Shown: positions 25,781-34,202, counted from the first letter of the stretch. The stretch is 64,000 bases of DNA from Verrucomicrobia bacterium LW23 (GCA_003054695.1 QAZA01000010.1:1-64000); one strand, 5' to 3'. Numbers and translations are program-made. Notes: a model not told the origin generated them from the sequence alone.

Positions 25781-26209
25781 TCAGGCGGCCATGGATCCAG
25801 TGCTGCTGTACGTTTTGCTGGGCTGGGCGATGATGCCGCCGCTGGGCAACTCGCGCTTGACCTCCGGTACCAGGGGCTCTTCACCCCGTCCGATGGCGCT
25901 CAGCTTCTCGTCCAGCTTCTCCGCCTGCTTTGTCCAGGGGTTCTGATCTCCCGCGAAGCCGCGGCGCAGATACAGCAACTCAGCGGCAAACACCTTGGCT
26001 GCCCGCTTCAGGATGTCGGGCACCGGCGAGATGGCGATCGGCACCGTGTATCGTTGATTGAGAGGCGTATGCACCCGCTCCTCCGCGCTGATGTAGACCT
26101 TGTCCCAGGCGCCGGCATCACCCGCGCCGTCCCGGTTGTCGTCCACGCCCTGCAGCAGGTAGTCTGCGGGGATCATCCCCTCCATATCGCTTTGGGTGAT
26201 GTAGGGCAT
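25781..26209 (-). CDS. Head-tail joining protein (Mu gp36/DUF1320-like)
   Basis: A 142-residue protein with the family-like start MPYITQSDMEGMIPADYLLQGVDD, the central WDKVYISAEERVHTPLNQRYTVPI and the helical DILKRAAKVFAAELLYLRRG. Mu gp36-like proteins sit downstream of the capsid gene and act at the head-tail interface. Length and order agree with the family. Start ATG at 26209. Confidence 0.8.
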   Translation of the reverse strand: MPYITQSDMEGMIPADYLLQGVDDNRDGAGDAGAWDKVYISAEERVHTPLNQRYTVPIAISPVPDILKRAAKVFAAELLYLRRGFAGDQNPWTKQAEKLDEKLSAIGRGEEPLVPEVKRELPSGGIIAQPSKTYSSTGSMAA

Positions 26210-26314
26210 GGGTGCGGGTGGAGCGGAGGAGGGTGCCGGATTGCCCGTGAGTGGGCGGGCGCACCGATCCGGCGCGGCGCAGGCTGGTTACCTTATGAGG
26301 GTTCAGCGCAGCTG

Positions 26315-26695
26315 TTAGGCCTCGGAGACAGCGACAGCCAGGTCGCTGGATCCGCCTGTGGCCTTGACGTAGTAGACCACGCCGGCTTTGCACGGGATGT
26401 AGAGCGCATCGCCGCCTCCGGTTTTGCCGTTAGGCTGAGGGGCAAGCGTGGCAAACGCATCTGCCGCCTCGGAGTCAATCGCGACATCAATGGGGTAGGC
26501 GCCCAGATTCTGCAGCGCCAGGTGGCCGGCCGCAGAGGCGCCGCCAATCGCGATCGCCACCGCCGAAGTGCCGATCGTCTGGATTGCCGACAACAGGTTG
26601 TTACCCGCAATGTCGCGCGTGTAGCTGGCATTCAGCTGGATGTTGATCCCTTTGCGGGCCTGCCAGTTGATGGATAGAGAGCTTTCGTCGGCCAT
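26315..26695 (-). CDS. Hypothetical virion protein between capsid and gp36-like genes
   Basis: A 126-residue Ala/Gly/Ser-rich beta-type protein starting at 26695 (MADESSLSINWQARKGINIQ). The regular strand pattern (TIGTSAVAIAIGGASAAGH; YVKATGGSSDLAVAVSEA) suggests a small capsid decoration or tail-like beta domain. The longer frame is rejected because it would extend through the structured intergenic segment downstream of gpT. Confidence 0.6.
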   Translation of the reverse strand: MADESSLSINWQARKGINIQLNASYTRDIAGNNLLSAIQTIGTSAVAIAIGGASAAGHLALQNLGAYPIDVAIDSEAADAFATLAPQPNGKTGGGDALYIPCKAGVVYYVKATGGSSDLAVAVSEA

Positions 26696-26726
26696 AAGTG
26701 TGCGGGAAGAAAAGGTTGCGCTGCTG

Positions 26727-26811
26727 TAGCCCGATTGGCCTTGGTGGCAGCAGCTCCACTGCAAAAATCGAGGGGCGTATTAGGAGCGCCCGCCCCTCGG
26801 AGATCGGGCTA
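26727..26811 (-). promoter_or_regulatory. Double stem-loop downstream of the major capsid gene
   Basis: TAGCCCGAT (26727-26735) pairs with ATCGGGCTA (26803-26811), enclosing an inner stem CGAGGGGCG (26769-26777) / CGCCCCTCG (26791-26799). It lies after the gpT stop on the minus strand. Such structures often stabilise the abundant capsid transcript or attenuate downstream transcription; no U-tract follows. Confidence 0.55.
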
Positions 26812-26869
26812 TCCTCCATCGTAAGGCGCTGTTTCCCATGCGCGGAAAGCGGGGGACGGATCAGACCGA

Positions 26870-27787
26870 TCAGGCGGCGTCGGCGCCCGTGGAGCCGTAG
26901 GCGAGCTCGGGCAGGCCGTAGCCGGCGTTGTACCGGCCGTAAGCCTGGTAGATGAAGCGGTGGTTGAGCAGCATGTCCACCGAGTTGGGCGCGGTGGCGG
27001 AGGTGAGCGACACCGGCTTTTCCTCCTGGAAGATGAAGGGCTTCATCACCTGGCCCAGGTCGACCAGGAACCACTTATCCGGGTCCGCCGCCAGGCGGGG
27101 CCACACGATCAGCTTCGCCGTGCCCTTGTCCACGTTGGTGCCGGCCGCCGTGCCGCCGGCGTTGATGATCAGGTCCGCTTCCAGGATCTGCCGCGCCGTC
27201 GTCTCGTAGGCGGGGGAGACGATGAGCGTGAGGCCGGAGCCCAGGTTCATCGGGCGGCCCTCGGCGTTCAACCGGCTCTTGATGTTCTCGCGCGCTGTGG
27301 CGTAGTTGGCCGCGCTGATCTTCTTGGTGCCGCGATTGGAGAACCCCGTCTTATTCGCCTGGGGCATGTGGGTCGTGGAAAAGAACGTGGTGCCGGTGTA
27401 GCAGTTCTGCGTAAAGCCGTTGAGCAGCAGATTGGCCACGAGCTCGTCCGCATGCTCCGCAGCCACGCGGCCCATCGCCTGGAAAAGCGGGTTATACAAG
27501 CCGTACGAGTCGCGCTCGATATCCTTGCGCTTGATCTCGATCGTGTCCTCCCACTCCTTATTCAGGATGGTGAAACCGTGCGCGGCCAGGTTGCGGATCT
27601 GGACGGAATCCACGAGCTCGCGCATGCCGGGGATGCTGCCCAGGAAGTTGTACGTCTCGTCCGCGTTGGACGAGGTAGTGCGGAGCGCCATCTGGGGCCA
27701 CATGGGCTGCCCGGCCTGGTAAGCCTGGTCGAAGAGCACCCGGTACCCCTTGTTCAGGGCGGCGATAGAGTCGGCGTTGATAAGCAT
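26870..27787 (-). CDS. Major capsid protein (Mu gpT-like)
   Basis: A 305-residue capsid subunit of the Mu gpT (HK97-fold) family. Signatures: N-terminal MLINADSIAALNKGYRVLFDQAYQ, RELVDSVQIRNLAAHGFTILNKEWEDTIEIKRKDIERD, and the C-terminal DLGQVMKPFIFQEEKPVSL...NHRFIYQAYGRYNAGYGLPELAYGS. Length matches Mu T. It is preceded by decoration and protease/scaffold genes and followed by head-tail joining genes, the canonical morphogenesis order. Confidence 0.95.
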   Translation of the reverse strand: MLINADSIAALNKGYRVLFDQAYQAGQPMWPQMALRTTSSNADETYNFLGSIPGMRELVDSVQIRNLAAHGFTILNKEWEDTIEIKRKDIERDSYGLYNPLFQAMGRVAAEHADELVANLLLNGFTQNCYTGTTFFSTTHMPQANKTGFSNRGTKKISAANYATARENIKSRLNAEGRPMNLGSGLTLIVSPAYETTARQILEADLIINAGGTAAGTNVDKGTAKLIVWPRLAADPDKWFLVDLGQVMKPFIFQEEKPVSLTSATAPNSVDMLLNHRFIYQAYGRYNAGYGLPELAYGSTGADAA

Positions 27788-27908
27788 AGTGTGAGGGGGC
27801 TGCGGGGTTACGGAGAGAGGGAAAGGGATGCCGGATCGGGGGAGGTGAACCCGTTGTGATGGAGCGGTCGTCCGGCGCGGCCGCCTGGTTCGTGGCGGCG
27901 AACAGGGG

Positions 27909-28631
27909 TTACGCGGCAGCGCGGAAGGCGACGAATCCGACCTTTACGCCCGCGCCGGGATCCTCATTAAAGAGGAAGGTGATGGTGTTGGTGGTGGGCT
28001 TGGCTTCCAGCAACTGGAGATCGTTGTTGCTGCCGTTGTCCTGGATGAAGGGCAGGATGATGTCGGTGGCGGCGACACCGGTGACGGTGAACGCCTCCGA
28101 GGCGTTACCGCCCAGAGTGGTGAGGGCCGCGTTGCCGTACTTGGGCACATGGCTGGGCGTGATGCCCGCAGCCAGCTTGGCCAGAGTGACGGCGCCGTTG
28201 CTGATGCTGTTGGTCGGGTGCACCACCAGGGCGGTATCGATGCGCACTTTGCCGTCCGGCTCAAGGCCCAGCACCAGGCCGGCGCGGACGCTGTTGCTGC
28301 CGGCGGCGGAGGTGACGGTCTGGTCGTCCTCGACGTAAGCGAACTGCCCGACGTGCGCGATCGTCACCGGGTTGCTGATGCTGTTAGCCAGGCAAAAGGT
28401 GCCGCGACGTACGAGAATAGAGGTGTCACCGGCAGAGCCCGCGTTCACACTCTTGTGCTCCGCGCGGCCCAGCACCACATGGCCGGCCGTATCGGCCGCG
28501 GGCGCCGCGTAGCCGGAGGAGTTAGCCGCCACCAGCGTGCCGGCGTAGATCGTGTTCGAGGCCGCCTGCGGCACCAGAATCAGGTCCGGCTGCGGAAAGT
28601 GCGGCGTATCAATGTTGTCAGTCGCGGGCAT
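27909..28631 (-). CDS. Capsid decoration/stabilisation protein candidate
   Basis: A 240-residue protein between the Mu I-like scaffold and gpT-like capsid genes. The N-terminal half (AASNTIYAGTLVAANSSGYAAPAADTAGHVVLGRAEHKS) resembles DUF2190/gpD-like decoration proteins with small Gly/Ala-rich beta domains. The C-terminal half is a second beta-rich domain (VTGVAATDIILPFIQDNGSNNDL...). A two-domain decoration protein is inferred; no enzymatic motif. Confidence 0.68.
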   Translation of the reverse strand: MPATDNIDTPHFPQPDLILVPQAASNTIYAGTLVAANSSGYAAPAADTAGHVVLGRAEHKSVNAGSAGDTSILVRRGTFCLANSISNPVTIAHVGQFAYVEDDQTVTSAAGSNSVRAGLVLGLEPDGKVRIDTALVVHPTNSISNGAVTLAKLAAGITPSHVPKYGNAALTTLGGNASEAFTVTGVAATDIILPFIQDNGSNNDLQLLEAKPTTNTITFLFNEDPGAGVKVGFVAFRAAA

Positions 28632-28706
28632 AGAGGGCGATCAGGTTGGGGGTGTGGGTCAGGGAAAGTGTCCCGGAGGGTTGTTTCACGACGCAGCCGG
28701 GTCTGC

Positions 28707-28750
28707 GGCTCACGCTATTCGCGGGATAAGCCATCTGCGGCGCGTGAGCC
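28707..28750 (-). promoter_or_regulatory. Stem-loop between scaffold and decoration genes
   Basis: GGCTCACGC (28707-28715) and GCGTGAGCC (28742-28750) are exact inverses around a 26-base loop in a 152-base gap. It may process or attenuate the late transcript. No U-tract follows on the minus strand. Confidence 0.45.
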
Positions 28751-28783
28751 TTCAGAGACAGCAACCGCATCGGGTAGCCTTGA

Positions 28784-29809
28784 TCAGGCCGCCTTCTTCC
28801 AGACGTCCTCGGAAATGTTGAGGTGCTTCATCACCTCGCGTTCGGTGTTGCTCATGGCAGTGCCAGAGGTGCTGTGCGCGGACACATTGCCAGGCGTGTT
28901 CGCCGCGGTGGGCACCACGCCGGCGGGCAGCTTCTCGATGAGCTCCGACAGCGCGGCGATCGGCAGCAGGGCGATGTTATCGGCGGAGAGCGGCACCACC
29001 TTGCCCAGCTGGGCGGCCTGCTCCAGCAGGCGGGTGCGGGCGGCTTTATCGCCCTCGGTGCGCATCGCCTTCATCTCACCGGCCAGCGTCTGCACCTGGG
29101 CGGACAGCGCCGCGATAGCGCCGGCGTCGGGCGTGCGAACGGAGAGATCTTCCGGCTTGGGATCCTTCGTGGACTCCTCCGGCTTCTTGGTGGCGGCCAG
29201 CGCCTGAATCTTGGCCTGGATCGCGGTGTCGTCTGCCGTCTCCGGCAGACCCAGGGCGGCGCACAGCGCCTTCTTGTAGTCCATGGTGTTGGGTTGGGAA
29301 GCGCCGGCCGGGCCGAACGCGGAGTAGAAGGTCAACCCCTCCACCGCACCGTGCGGCGTGAGAGCGACCGAATGCAGGAAAGTGACAGCGTGGGCCTCAT
29401 CCTTGGCCACAGCCGGGGACAGGTCGTGATAGTCGCGGGCAAACTCTTCGCCCTTGGGCGTCCAGGTGATGTTCTCCAGAAACATTCCCTCGCCGGCCAC
29501 CAGGGCGGGCGTGCCGTAGCCGGCCACATGGCGCGGATCCGGCTGATAGGTGGGCGAGCCCGGCAGGCTGTTGTGGTTGAAGTCGATCGCCACGCGATCA
29601 AACCCCAGCGACTTCTGGAAGCCGGGCAAACCCGTTGCCGTGGCCTCGGTAACATGAAAGGGCCCTTTCGTGCTGAGGTTTTCACCCCAACTCATCACCT
29701 TCAGCCGCGTGGGCAACTCCTTGGCCTGCAGCGCACCGTTGCTCACGTGCAGCGTGTGAATCGCAGAGGGGTAAGGTTTCAGGCCGTTTTTCATTACGGC
29801 GCTGATCAT
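28784..29809 (-). CDS. Prohead protease/scaffold (Mu I protein-like)
   Basis: A 341-residue protein with the layout of Mu gpI/gpZ: an N-terminal protease domain (GFDRVAIDFNHNSLPG, YGTPALVAGEGMFLENITWTPKGEEF, DLSPAVAKDE, LHSVALTPHGAVEGLTFYSA) followed by a helical, charged scaffolding tail (AIAALSAQVQTLAGEMKAMRTEGDKAARTRLLEQA). The internal segment starting MDYKKALCAALGLPE could give a separate scaffold by internal initiation, as in Mu (inference). It immediately precedes decoration and capsid genes. Start at 29809 or MKNG at 29794. Confidence 0.88.
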   Translation of the reverse strand: MISAVMKNGLKPYPSAIHTLHVSNGALQAKELPTRLKVMSWGENLSTKGPFHVTEATATGLPGFQKSLGFDRVAIDFNHNSLPGSPTYQPDPRHVAGYGTPALVAGEGMFLENITWTPKGEEFARDYHDLSPAVAKDEAHAVTFLHSVALTPHGAVEGLTFYSAFGPAGASQPNTMDYKKALCAALGLPETADDTAIQAKIQALAATKKPEESTKDPKPEDLSVRTPDAGAIAALSAQVQTLAGEMKAMRTEGDKAARTRLLEQAAQLGKVVPLSADNIALLPIAALSELIEKLPAGVVPTAANTPGNVSAHSTSGTAMSNTEREVMKHLNISEDVWKKAA

Positions 29810-29894
29810 CGCTCATCCGCAGAAAACCAACTACCCGCTGTGCGCTCCGTGCCAGCGCGCGGACCCTTTTCCGTTAGCCCCCGAGGGGCACACC

Positions 29895-30395
29895 TCAGAA
29901 TCCGGCCTGTTTCATCATCGCATTCACCTTCGCGAGGCCTACCTTTTCAATCTTGTCCTGTGCTGTCTGAGTCATCTGGCCGCCCGCGGTAAACGGGAAA
30001 AACGGGCGTGGAGGGATCTCCACCTGCTTCGCCATCACCAGACGGCCGGCGATGCGGAACCGCAGAAACTTCGCGTTCACCGGGCGGATGATGCCGCCGA
30101 ACTGCTGCAGCGCAGCGTACTTGCGATCGCTCCCCACCCGCACGAAGGTGCCGTTGACTTCCGTAATTCGGATGGACTGCCACAGCGCCCCACTCTTACG
30201 CAGCAAATTATGCCCGCCGTAGTTGTACTTGTGCGGCTTCCACGGCGACGGCCGCAGCGAAGCATCCGAAAATGAACGCTTCGTCAGGCTCACCAGCTGC
30301 AGCCCCATCGCTTCCAGGATGGGTGTCTTATCCGCAAACGCCGAGGCAAGCTGCCGCAGTGCAGGGGATAGCTGGTTGGAGATGCGCAGGCTCAT
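29895..30395 (-). CDS. Phage virion morphogenesis protein (Mu gpG-like)
   Basis: A 166-residue protein of the Mu G / phage tail S family: MSLRISNQLSPALRQLA, TKRSFSDASLRPSPWKPHKYN (the xPDGxxWxPL-like block), LLRKSGALWQSIRITEV, KYAALQQFGG (yaaiHqfGg motif) and IPPRPFFPF (RpFLG-like end). The start at 30395 overlaps the stop of the zinc-ribbon gene by ATGA. In Mu gpG acts in tail completion or head-tail joining. Confidence 0.9.
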   Translation of the reverse strand: MSLRISNQLSPALRQLASAFADKTPILEAMGLQLVSLTKRSFSDASLRPSPWKPHKYNYGGHNLLRKSGALWQSIRITEVNGTFVRVGSDRKYAALQQFGGIIRPVNAKFLRFRIAGRLVMAKQVEIPPRPFFPFTAGGQMTQTAQDKIEKVGLAKVNAMMKQAGF

Positions 30396-30589
30396 CCTCC
30401 CTCCTCTTCTGCCGTTCCCGATACGCGAATACGGGCGGTAAACCACAGGCAACGATCCCCGTTTTCCCCTCCAAGATCTTCAGATTGAAGCGTAAGGATA
30501 GCCCCACAACCTTGACACGGAAACGAATCCCATCCATGCACAGGGTTTTCAGTTTTGCAAACAGGGCAGGCGCAGGATTCCAGGAACAT
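30392..30589 (-). CDS. Small zinc-ribbon protein
   Basis: A 65-residue protein with CACPVCKTENP and FPCQGCGAILTL, two CxxC knuckles that should bind one zinc. Such inserts (Com-like) occur in Mu-type phages; Mu Com is a small zinc-binding translational activator of mom, but no direct homology is claimed. It overlaps the gpG-like gene by ATGA and follows the 86-aa gene with a nine-base gap. Confidence 0.68.
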   Translation of the reverse strand: MFLESCACPVCKTENPVHGWDSFPCQGCGAILTLQSEDLGGENGDRCLWFTARIRVSGTAEEEGG

Positions 30590-30598
30590 GGGATCTTT

Positions 30599-30859
30599 CT
30601 AAGTTGTCTCGCTCATGACATCATTTTCGTCGGGCCATTCGCCATCCCTCTCGATACTAAGACGAGCCCCCGCATCACGGGCAAGCCTCTCACAGTAAAG
30701 TTCAAGGCTGATCGACGACGCATCACTGCACTCCGCGACCGCTTCGTGATCGGTCCAGCCAGACCACTGAACTGGGCGGATCTGTGTCGCCCTCTCTGCC
30801 TGCTGTACTGCAGTTGTTGTTCTGCCGTCCAGCCACTCAATAATGCACGTTGTTCTCAT
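30599..30859 (-). CDS. Small acidic protein after the MuF-metallopeptidase gene
   Basis: An 86-residue product starting MRTTCIIEWLDGRTTTAV with an acidic tail (ERDGEWPDENDVMSETT). Its ATG overlaps the stop of the MuF-metallopeptidase gene (30856-30859), so translation is coupled. Visibly AT-richer than the structural genes. Unknown family. Its size, acidity and coupling make it a candidate immunity or chaperone protein for the upstream effector domain (inference). Confidence 0.6.
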   Translation of the reverse strand: MRTTCIIEWLDGRTTTAVQQAERATQIRPVQWSGWTDHEAVAECSDASSISLELYCERLARDAGARLSIERDGEWPDENDVMSETT

Positions 30860-32583
30860 TCAAAGAAAATAGAAAAAACAATTTCGATGGTTTCCCGACG
30901 CTCAGGAATATTCCAGTGTGACGCAAACTCAAAAGGAGAGGCAAGCAACTCAGCCATCCGGGTAGGTATTTCACAACCTTTGTCGATATATGTTGTACCG
31001 TCCCCATAAATGCGGCCCATGTAAGGATCCGGAAACTTATCCTTCTTGCCCTCCACTCCCTTACGGTAGTTGGGAAGTTGCGCCTGTTTCTCTCCTGCCG
31101 TACGTGCGTCAAAGTGATTCTCGATCGCGCTATAGTAGGCAGCCCCACCGTTGAGGTGGACCCAGTGCATCAACTCGTGGTAAATGGTCTGCTGACGATC
31201 GAGTGCGTCGGCAAGCCTTGAGGAGTTGAGTTTCAATGTCCGCGTCTGATAGCTGTAATTACCCAGCGCATTCATGTTGCGCATGGTTTCAATGGTGAAG
31301 GATGGGAGCGAGTTGATGACCTTCTGGGGAAGGAAGTCCAAAAACCCTTCCACGTGCAGCCGTGCATAGGCATCCCAAACCGGAGGGACACCGCGTTGCC
31401 GGCTGAGGCTCCTGACCTTCGTGTAGTTCGCGATTCCGTGCCCCTTGCGGAGGGACTTAATAATCGCGGTCGCTTCCTGAGTTGTAATGTTGTCAGGGTC
31501 CGCGGCGAGCCGAGACACAGCTTCCGCAATGGTTGCCGGCGGCGCTGGGGCTGGGGCGGGAACAGGCGGGGTTGGCTGAGGAGGCTGAGGAGTGGGAACA
31601 ACGGGAGGTCGGAACAGGGGCGGCGGCGCAGGTTGGGGCGGCGGCGGTGGAACTGGAGCGGGTGCGGGTGGGGGAGTGGGCGCAGGCGCGGGAGGGGGGA
31701 CCGGCTGCGGTTGCGGCGGAGGTGTGGCTCCGGGGTTCAGCCACTGCCACACTGTGCGCGGGTCGCTCGAATGCACCTTCTGCTGCTTGGCCCACTTCTC
31801 AAAGTCGGAGAACTCCTTTGCCGAGTACCGCGCGCGAATCATGTTCAGGTCCATGGACTGATGGGCCGGTTGCCACTGGTACGACTTGGGGTCCCCCGTC
31901 TTTTCAAACGGCGTGCGCACATCAAAAATCTGGTTGAGGCCGCGCACCAGGCGACCTTGCTGAAGGAGCATGTTCATCACCGCCGGGCTGGGAATGCTAC
32001 GTTCTTCCACCGGCTTGCCCGCGTCCGCTTTCTCTATGTCCTCGTAATCGTCCTGGGTCAGGGGTACCACCTGGCACCTGCAGTTCCAGTCCCACGGCGG
32101 CGTATGTCCATTCCAGAAAGGAGAGGAGGCAGGCAACACCAGGCCATGCAGCGCGGCGTGCGTCGGACGCACCCTCTTATCCTCCATGGAGAGATACTGC
32201 CAGTACGGAAACACATCCATCTGCCGCATGTTCACCGCATACTGCGCCGCCGCATTTGCCTGAAAAACATGCGTGCGCAGCAGCAGCGTCGCCCGCCGCT
32301 CCGCCGCCGCCTTATCCAGGAGAGAGCCGTCCTTGTTGGTGATGTAGGGAGAGATCTCCTCCACAATTTTCTTCTTCGTCTCCTCCCAGTCCGCGCCCCG
32401 CGGAACCTCCGCGATCATGTCGCGGACGTCCTGCAGCACATCCATGGCCGCAATGCCCGTGATGATAAACGCCTTCGCGCGCAGCTCCGGCAGCAACCCG
32501 TAAAACACAGCGCGGGATGTCACCGCCTTATCGCTGATCGTGCGCGCGGCTTCTTCGTGGGGCGTGGGGCCAAAGAGGAACAT
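30856..32583 (-). CDS. MuF head morphogenesis protein fused to HExxH metallopeptidase domain
   Basis: A 575-residue protein. Residues 1-260 are a Mu gpF-like minor head protein with PYWQYLSMEDKRVRPTHAALHG and the cysteine motif PPWDWNCRCQVVPL (162-175). A low-complexity Pro/Ala linker (about 286-350) follows. The C-terminal domain (about 351-575) carries YHELMHWVH (His469, Glu470, His473), a gluzincin-like zinc site, with Glu545 in TRMAELLA as a possible third ligand. This matches the layout of MuF polymorphic toxins, in which a virion protein carries a variable C-terminal effector. The C-terminal part looks AT-richer, consistent with domain exchange. Target unknown. Confidence 0.87.
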   Translation of the reverse strand: MFLFGPTPHEEAARTISDKAVTSRAVFYGLLPELRAKAFIITGIAAMDVLQDVRDMIAEVPRGADWEETKKKIVEEISPYITNKDGSLLDKAAAERRATLLLRTHVFQANAAAQYAVNMRQMDVFPYWQYLSMEDKRVRPTHAALHGLVLPASSPFWNGHTPPWDWNCRCQVVPLTQDDYEDIEKADAGKPVEERSIPSPAVMNMLLQQGRLVRGLNQIFDVRTPFEKTGDPKSYQWQPAHQSMDLNMIRARYSAKEFSDFEKWAKQQKVHSSDPRTVWQWLNPGATPPPQPQPVPPPAPAPTPPPAPAPVPPPPPQPAPPPLFRPPVVPTPQPPQPTPPVPAPAPAPPATIAEAVSRLAADPDNITTQEATAIIKSLRKGHGIANYTKVRSLSRQRGVPPVWDAYARLHVEGFLDFLPQKVINSLPSFTIETMRNMNALGNYSYQTRTLKLNSSRLADALDRQQTIYHELMHWVHLNGGAAYYSAIENHFDARTAGEKQAQLPNYRKGVEGKKDKFPDPYMGRIYGDGTTYIDKGCEIPTRMAELLASPFEFASHWNIPERRETIEIVFSIFFE

Positions 32584-32586
32584 AGG

Positions 32587-32820
32587 TCAGAGAAATATCG
32601 GGCGATCCGAAGGTCCGTCGATCGTGAAGCCCCTGGGGAGCTTGGCCACGGGTTGCAGGTAGATCTCGCCACAGCGGCAATCCAGGCCCATGTCGGCCAG
32701 ATAGGTGGCGATGTGCTCTGTGACATTGCCGTCGTCCGTGCGGATCCACCACCCCCGGATCTCAAACTTGCCCAGGCGCCCATGCTGGCCGCTGGCGGTG
32801 AACTTGTAGAACTGGATCAT
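32587..32820 (-). CDS. Hypothetical phage protein
   Basis: A 77-residue protein starting MIQFYKFTASGQHGRLGKFEIRGWW, with a CRCGEIYL segment in the middle. It lies between the ASCH-like gene and MuF, six and three bases from its neighbours, in the same transcription unit. No family recognised. Confidence 0.55.
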   Translation of the reverse strand: MIQFYKFTASGQHGRLGKFEIRGWWIRTDDGNVTEHIATYLADMGLDCRCGEIYLQPVAKLPRGFTIDGPSDRPIFL

Positions 32821-32826
32821 GGCGGT

Positions 32827-33267
32827 TTACCAGGTAATAAGGCTCCCCTTAAACACCCCGGCCGGCACCCAGAAGAACCGGGACAGATCGGCAGCGCACA
32901 CGAAGCCGTCACGACGGGCCAACTCATCGCACTCGCGCTCCGAGAGGATGACCGGGACGCCCAGGGGAAGCGTGGGCGTCAGGAAGGGTGCCGTGATGCC
33001 CGAGGGAAACATGACGTCCGGCGCACGGTACACTGTGGGCATGCCGGGAATATCGTGCCCAGCCGGGACAATCACCACCCGATCCACCGTCCGGCACACG
33101 GCCTGACCCAGCTTGCGGCAACCTTTGGTGCGCATGCCTGTAAAGAAGTGGAGCGTGTCGCCAGGGACGATCTGGCGTCCGTCCTTGCGGTCCGCGCGCA
33201 TGGTGCAACGTTTGTGGCCCAACTCAACAGCGGGTGCGAACTGGACCTTGAAATTAAGGGATGGCAT
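32827..33267 (-). CDS. ASCH/YqfB-like domain protein
   Basis: A 146-residue protein whose N-terminal half fits the ASCH (PUA-like) fold: LNFKVQFAPAVELGHKRCTMRAD (the exGxKtqTiR core) then QIVPGDTLHFFTGMRTKGCRKLG. The C-terminal half (SERECDELARRDGFVCAADLSRFFW) resembles the rest of the YqfB-type domain. ASCH proteins bind RNA or hydrolyse modified nucleosides such as N4-acetylcytidine. In a phage a role in nucleotide modification or counter-defence is possible (inference). Confidence 0.68.
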   Translation of the reverse strand: MPSLNFKVQFAPAVELGHKRCTMRADRKDGRQIVPGDTLHFFTGMRTKGCRKLGQAVCRTVDRVVIVPAGHDIPGMPTVYRAPDVMFPSGITAPFLTPTLPLGVPVILSERECDELARRDGFVCAADLSRFFWVPAGVFKGSLITW

Positions 33268-33376
33268 GGAAAGTTTAGATGGTCCGCGGAAGTCCGCGGA
33301 ACCGGGTTGGCGCCACGCGACGGCGCGGCTGGTGTGTTTATACGTCCGAATCGTTCCTGAGGCGTTTTAGAGCGCT

Positions 33377-33859
33377 TTACCGGTCAGCCCGGGATTTTCC
33401 GCCGGCACGCGCTTTGGCGCGGGTGTGCTCGCCGGGGCCGGAGTTCTTCCAGCTGGAGTTGTAATGCCGCACACGCTTGTCATTCCAGAACTCGGGATCC
33501 GCGGCGCAGCGGTCGAGATGGTTAAACCAGCTCTGGAGATTGATGAGCCAAACGCGCGGGCTTACCTTGATCCCTTCAATGAAGCCGCCCATGATCAGCC
33601 GCATCAGCGTCTCGCGGCTGACGTTACCCATCGCTTCAAGCAGCTCGTCGGTAAGGCTCTGGAATTTCTCGAAATTGCGCGGCACCATCCGGCACGTGCC
33701 GTCGTTGTTACCCACCACATCGCAGATAATAATCTTGGGCGCCTGCCCGTGCCCCACCTGCACGAACTTGCCGGGCGCGCACTCGCTCAGCTCGCCCATC
33801 AGCTTTTGGCCGGTCGGGGGCAGGCCCTTCATCGGGAGATCGGGTTGTGTGGAGGCCAT
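33377..33859 (-). CDS. Hypothetical DNA-binding-like phage protein
   Basis: A 160-residue protein starting MASTQPDLPMKGLPPTGQKLMGEL with a basic, Lys/Arg-rich C-terminus (GPGEHTRAKARAGGKSRADR) and a helical centre (SLTDELLEAMGNVSRETLMRLIMGG) suggestive of a helix-turn-helix. Follows the winged-helix-like gene by 14 bases. The 109 bases downstream contain tandem TCCGCGGA palindromes and may hold a terminator before the ASCH-like gene. Confidence 0.5.
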   Translation of the reverse strand: MASTQPDLPMKGLPPTGQKLMGELSECAPGKFVQVGHGQAPKIIICDVVGNNDGTCRMVPRNFEKFQSLTDELLEAMGNVSRETLMRLIMGGFIEGIKVSPRVWLINLQSWFNHLDRCAADPEFWNDKRVRHYNSSWKNSGPGEHTRAKARAGGKSRADR

Positions 33860-33873
33860 GGCGGTTGGTGGGG

Positions 33874-34191
33874 TCAGAGCAACGGCAGCTGCTTAATCTC
33901 GGGCTCGTCAAAGCGGCGCTCCCAGCGGGCCTGCACCACTTTCTCCGGCACCACGCGGTACACGCCCTCGGTGCCGGTGGGTTGATGTTCGACGAGCTCC
34001 AGGAAGCCGAGTTGAAAAAGCTCCGTGGTGCGCGGGCGGAAGGTGAGGATGTCGATTTTCGCACGCACCGATACCTCGCGGGTGGTGCCAGGGCCCCAGT
34101 GCATCCACGCCATGTAAACGGCGCGGCGCAGGCCGGTGAACCGCTCCTGAAGCTGGGCAAAGGTTTCGTTGCGGAAATCGACGGGTTTCAT
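33874..34191 (-). CDS. Winged-helix-like phage protein
   Basis: A 105-residue protein chosen to start at 34191 (MKPVDFRNETFAQLQERF). The pattern RRAVYMAWMHWGPGTTREVSVRAKIDILTFRPRTTELFQLGFLELVE fits a winged-helix DNA-binding fold with a following beta hairpin. A longer frame in the track region is out of context with the neighbouring small gene at 34203-34325. Possible transcriptional regulator of the late arm. Confidence 0.55.
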   Translation of the reverse strand: MKPVDFRNETFAQLQERFTGLRRAVYMAWMHWGPGTTREVSVRAKIDILTFRPRTTELFQLGFLELVEHQPTGTEGVYRVVPEKVVQARWERRFDEPEIKQLPLL

Positions 34192-34202
34192 GGTCGTGTT
34201 GG

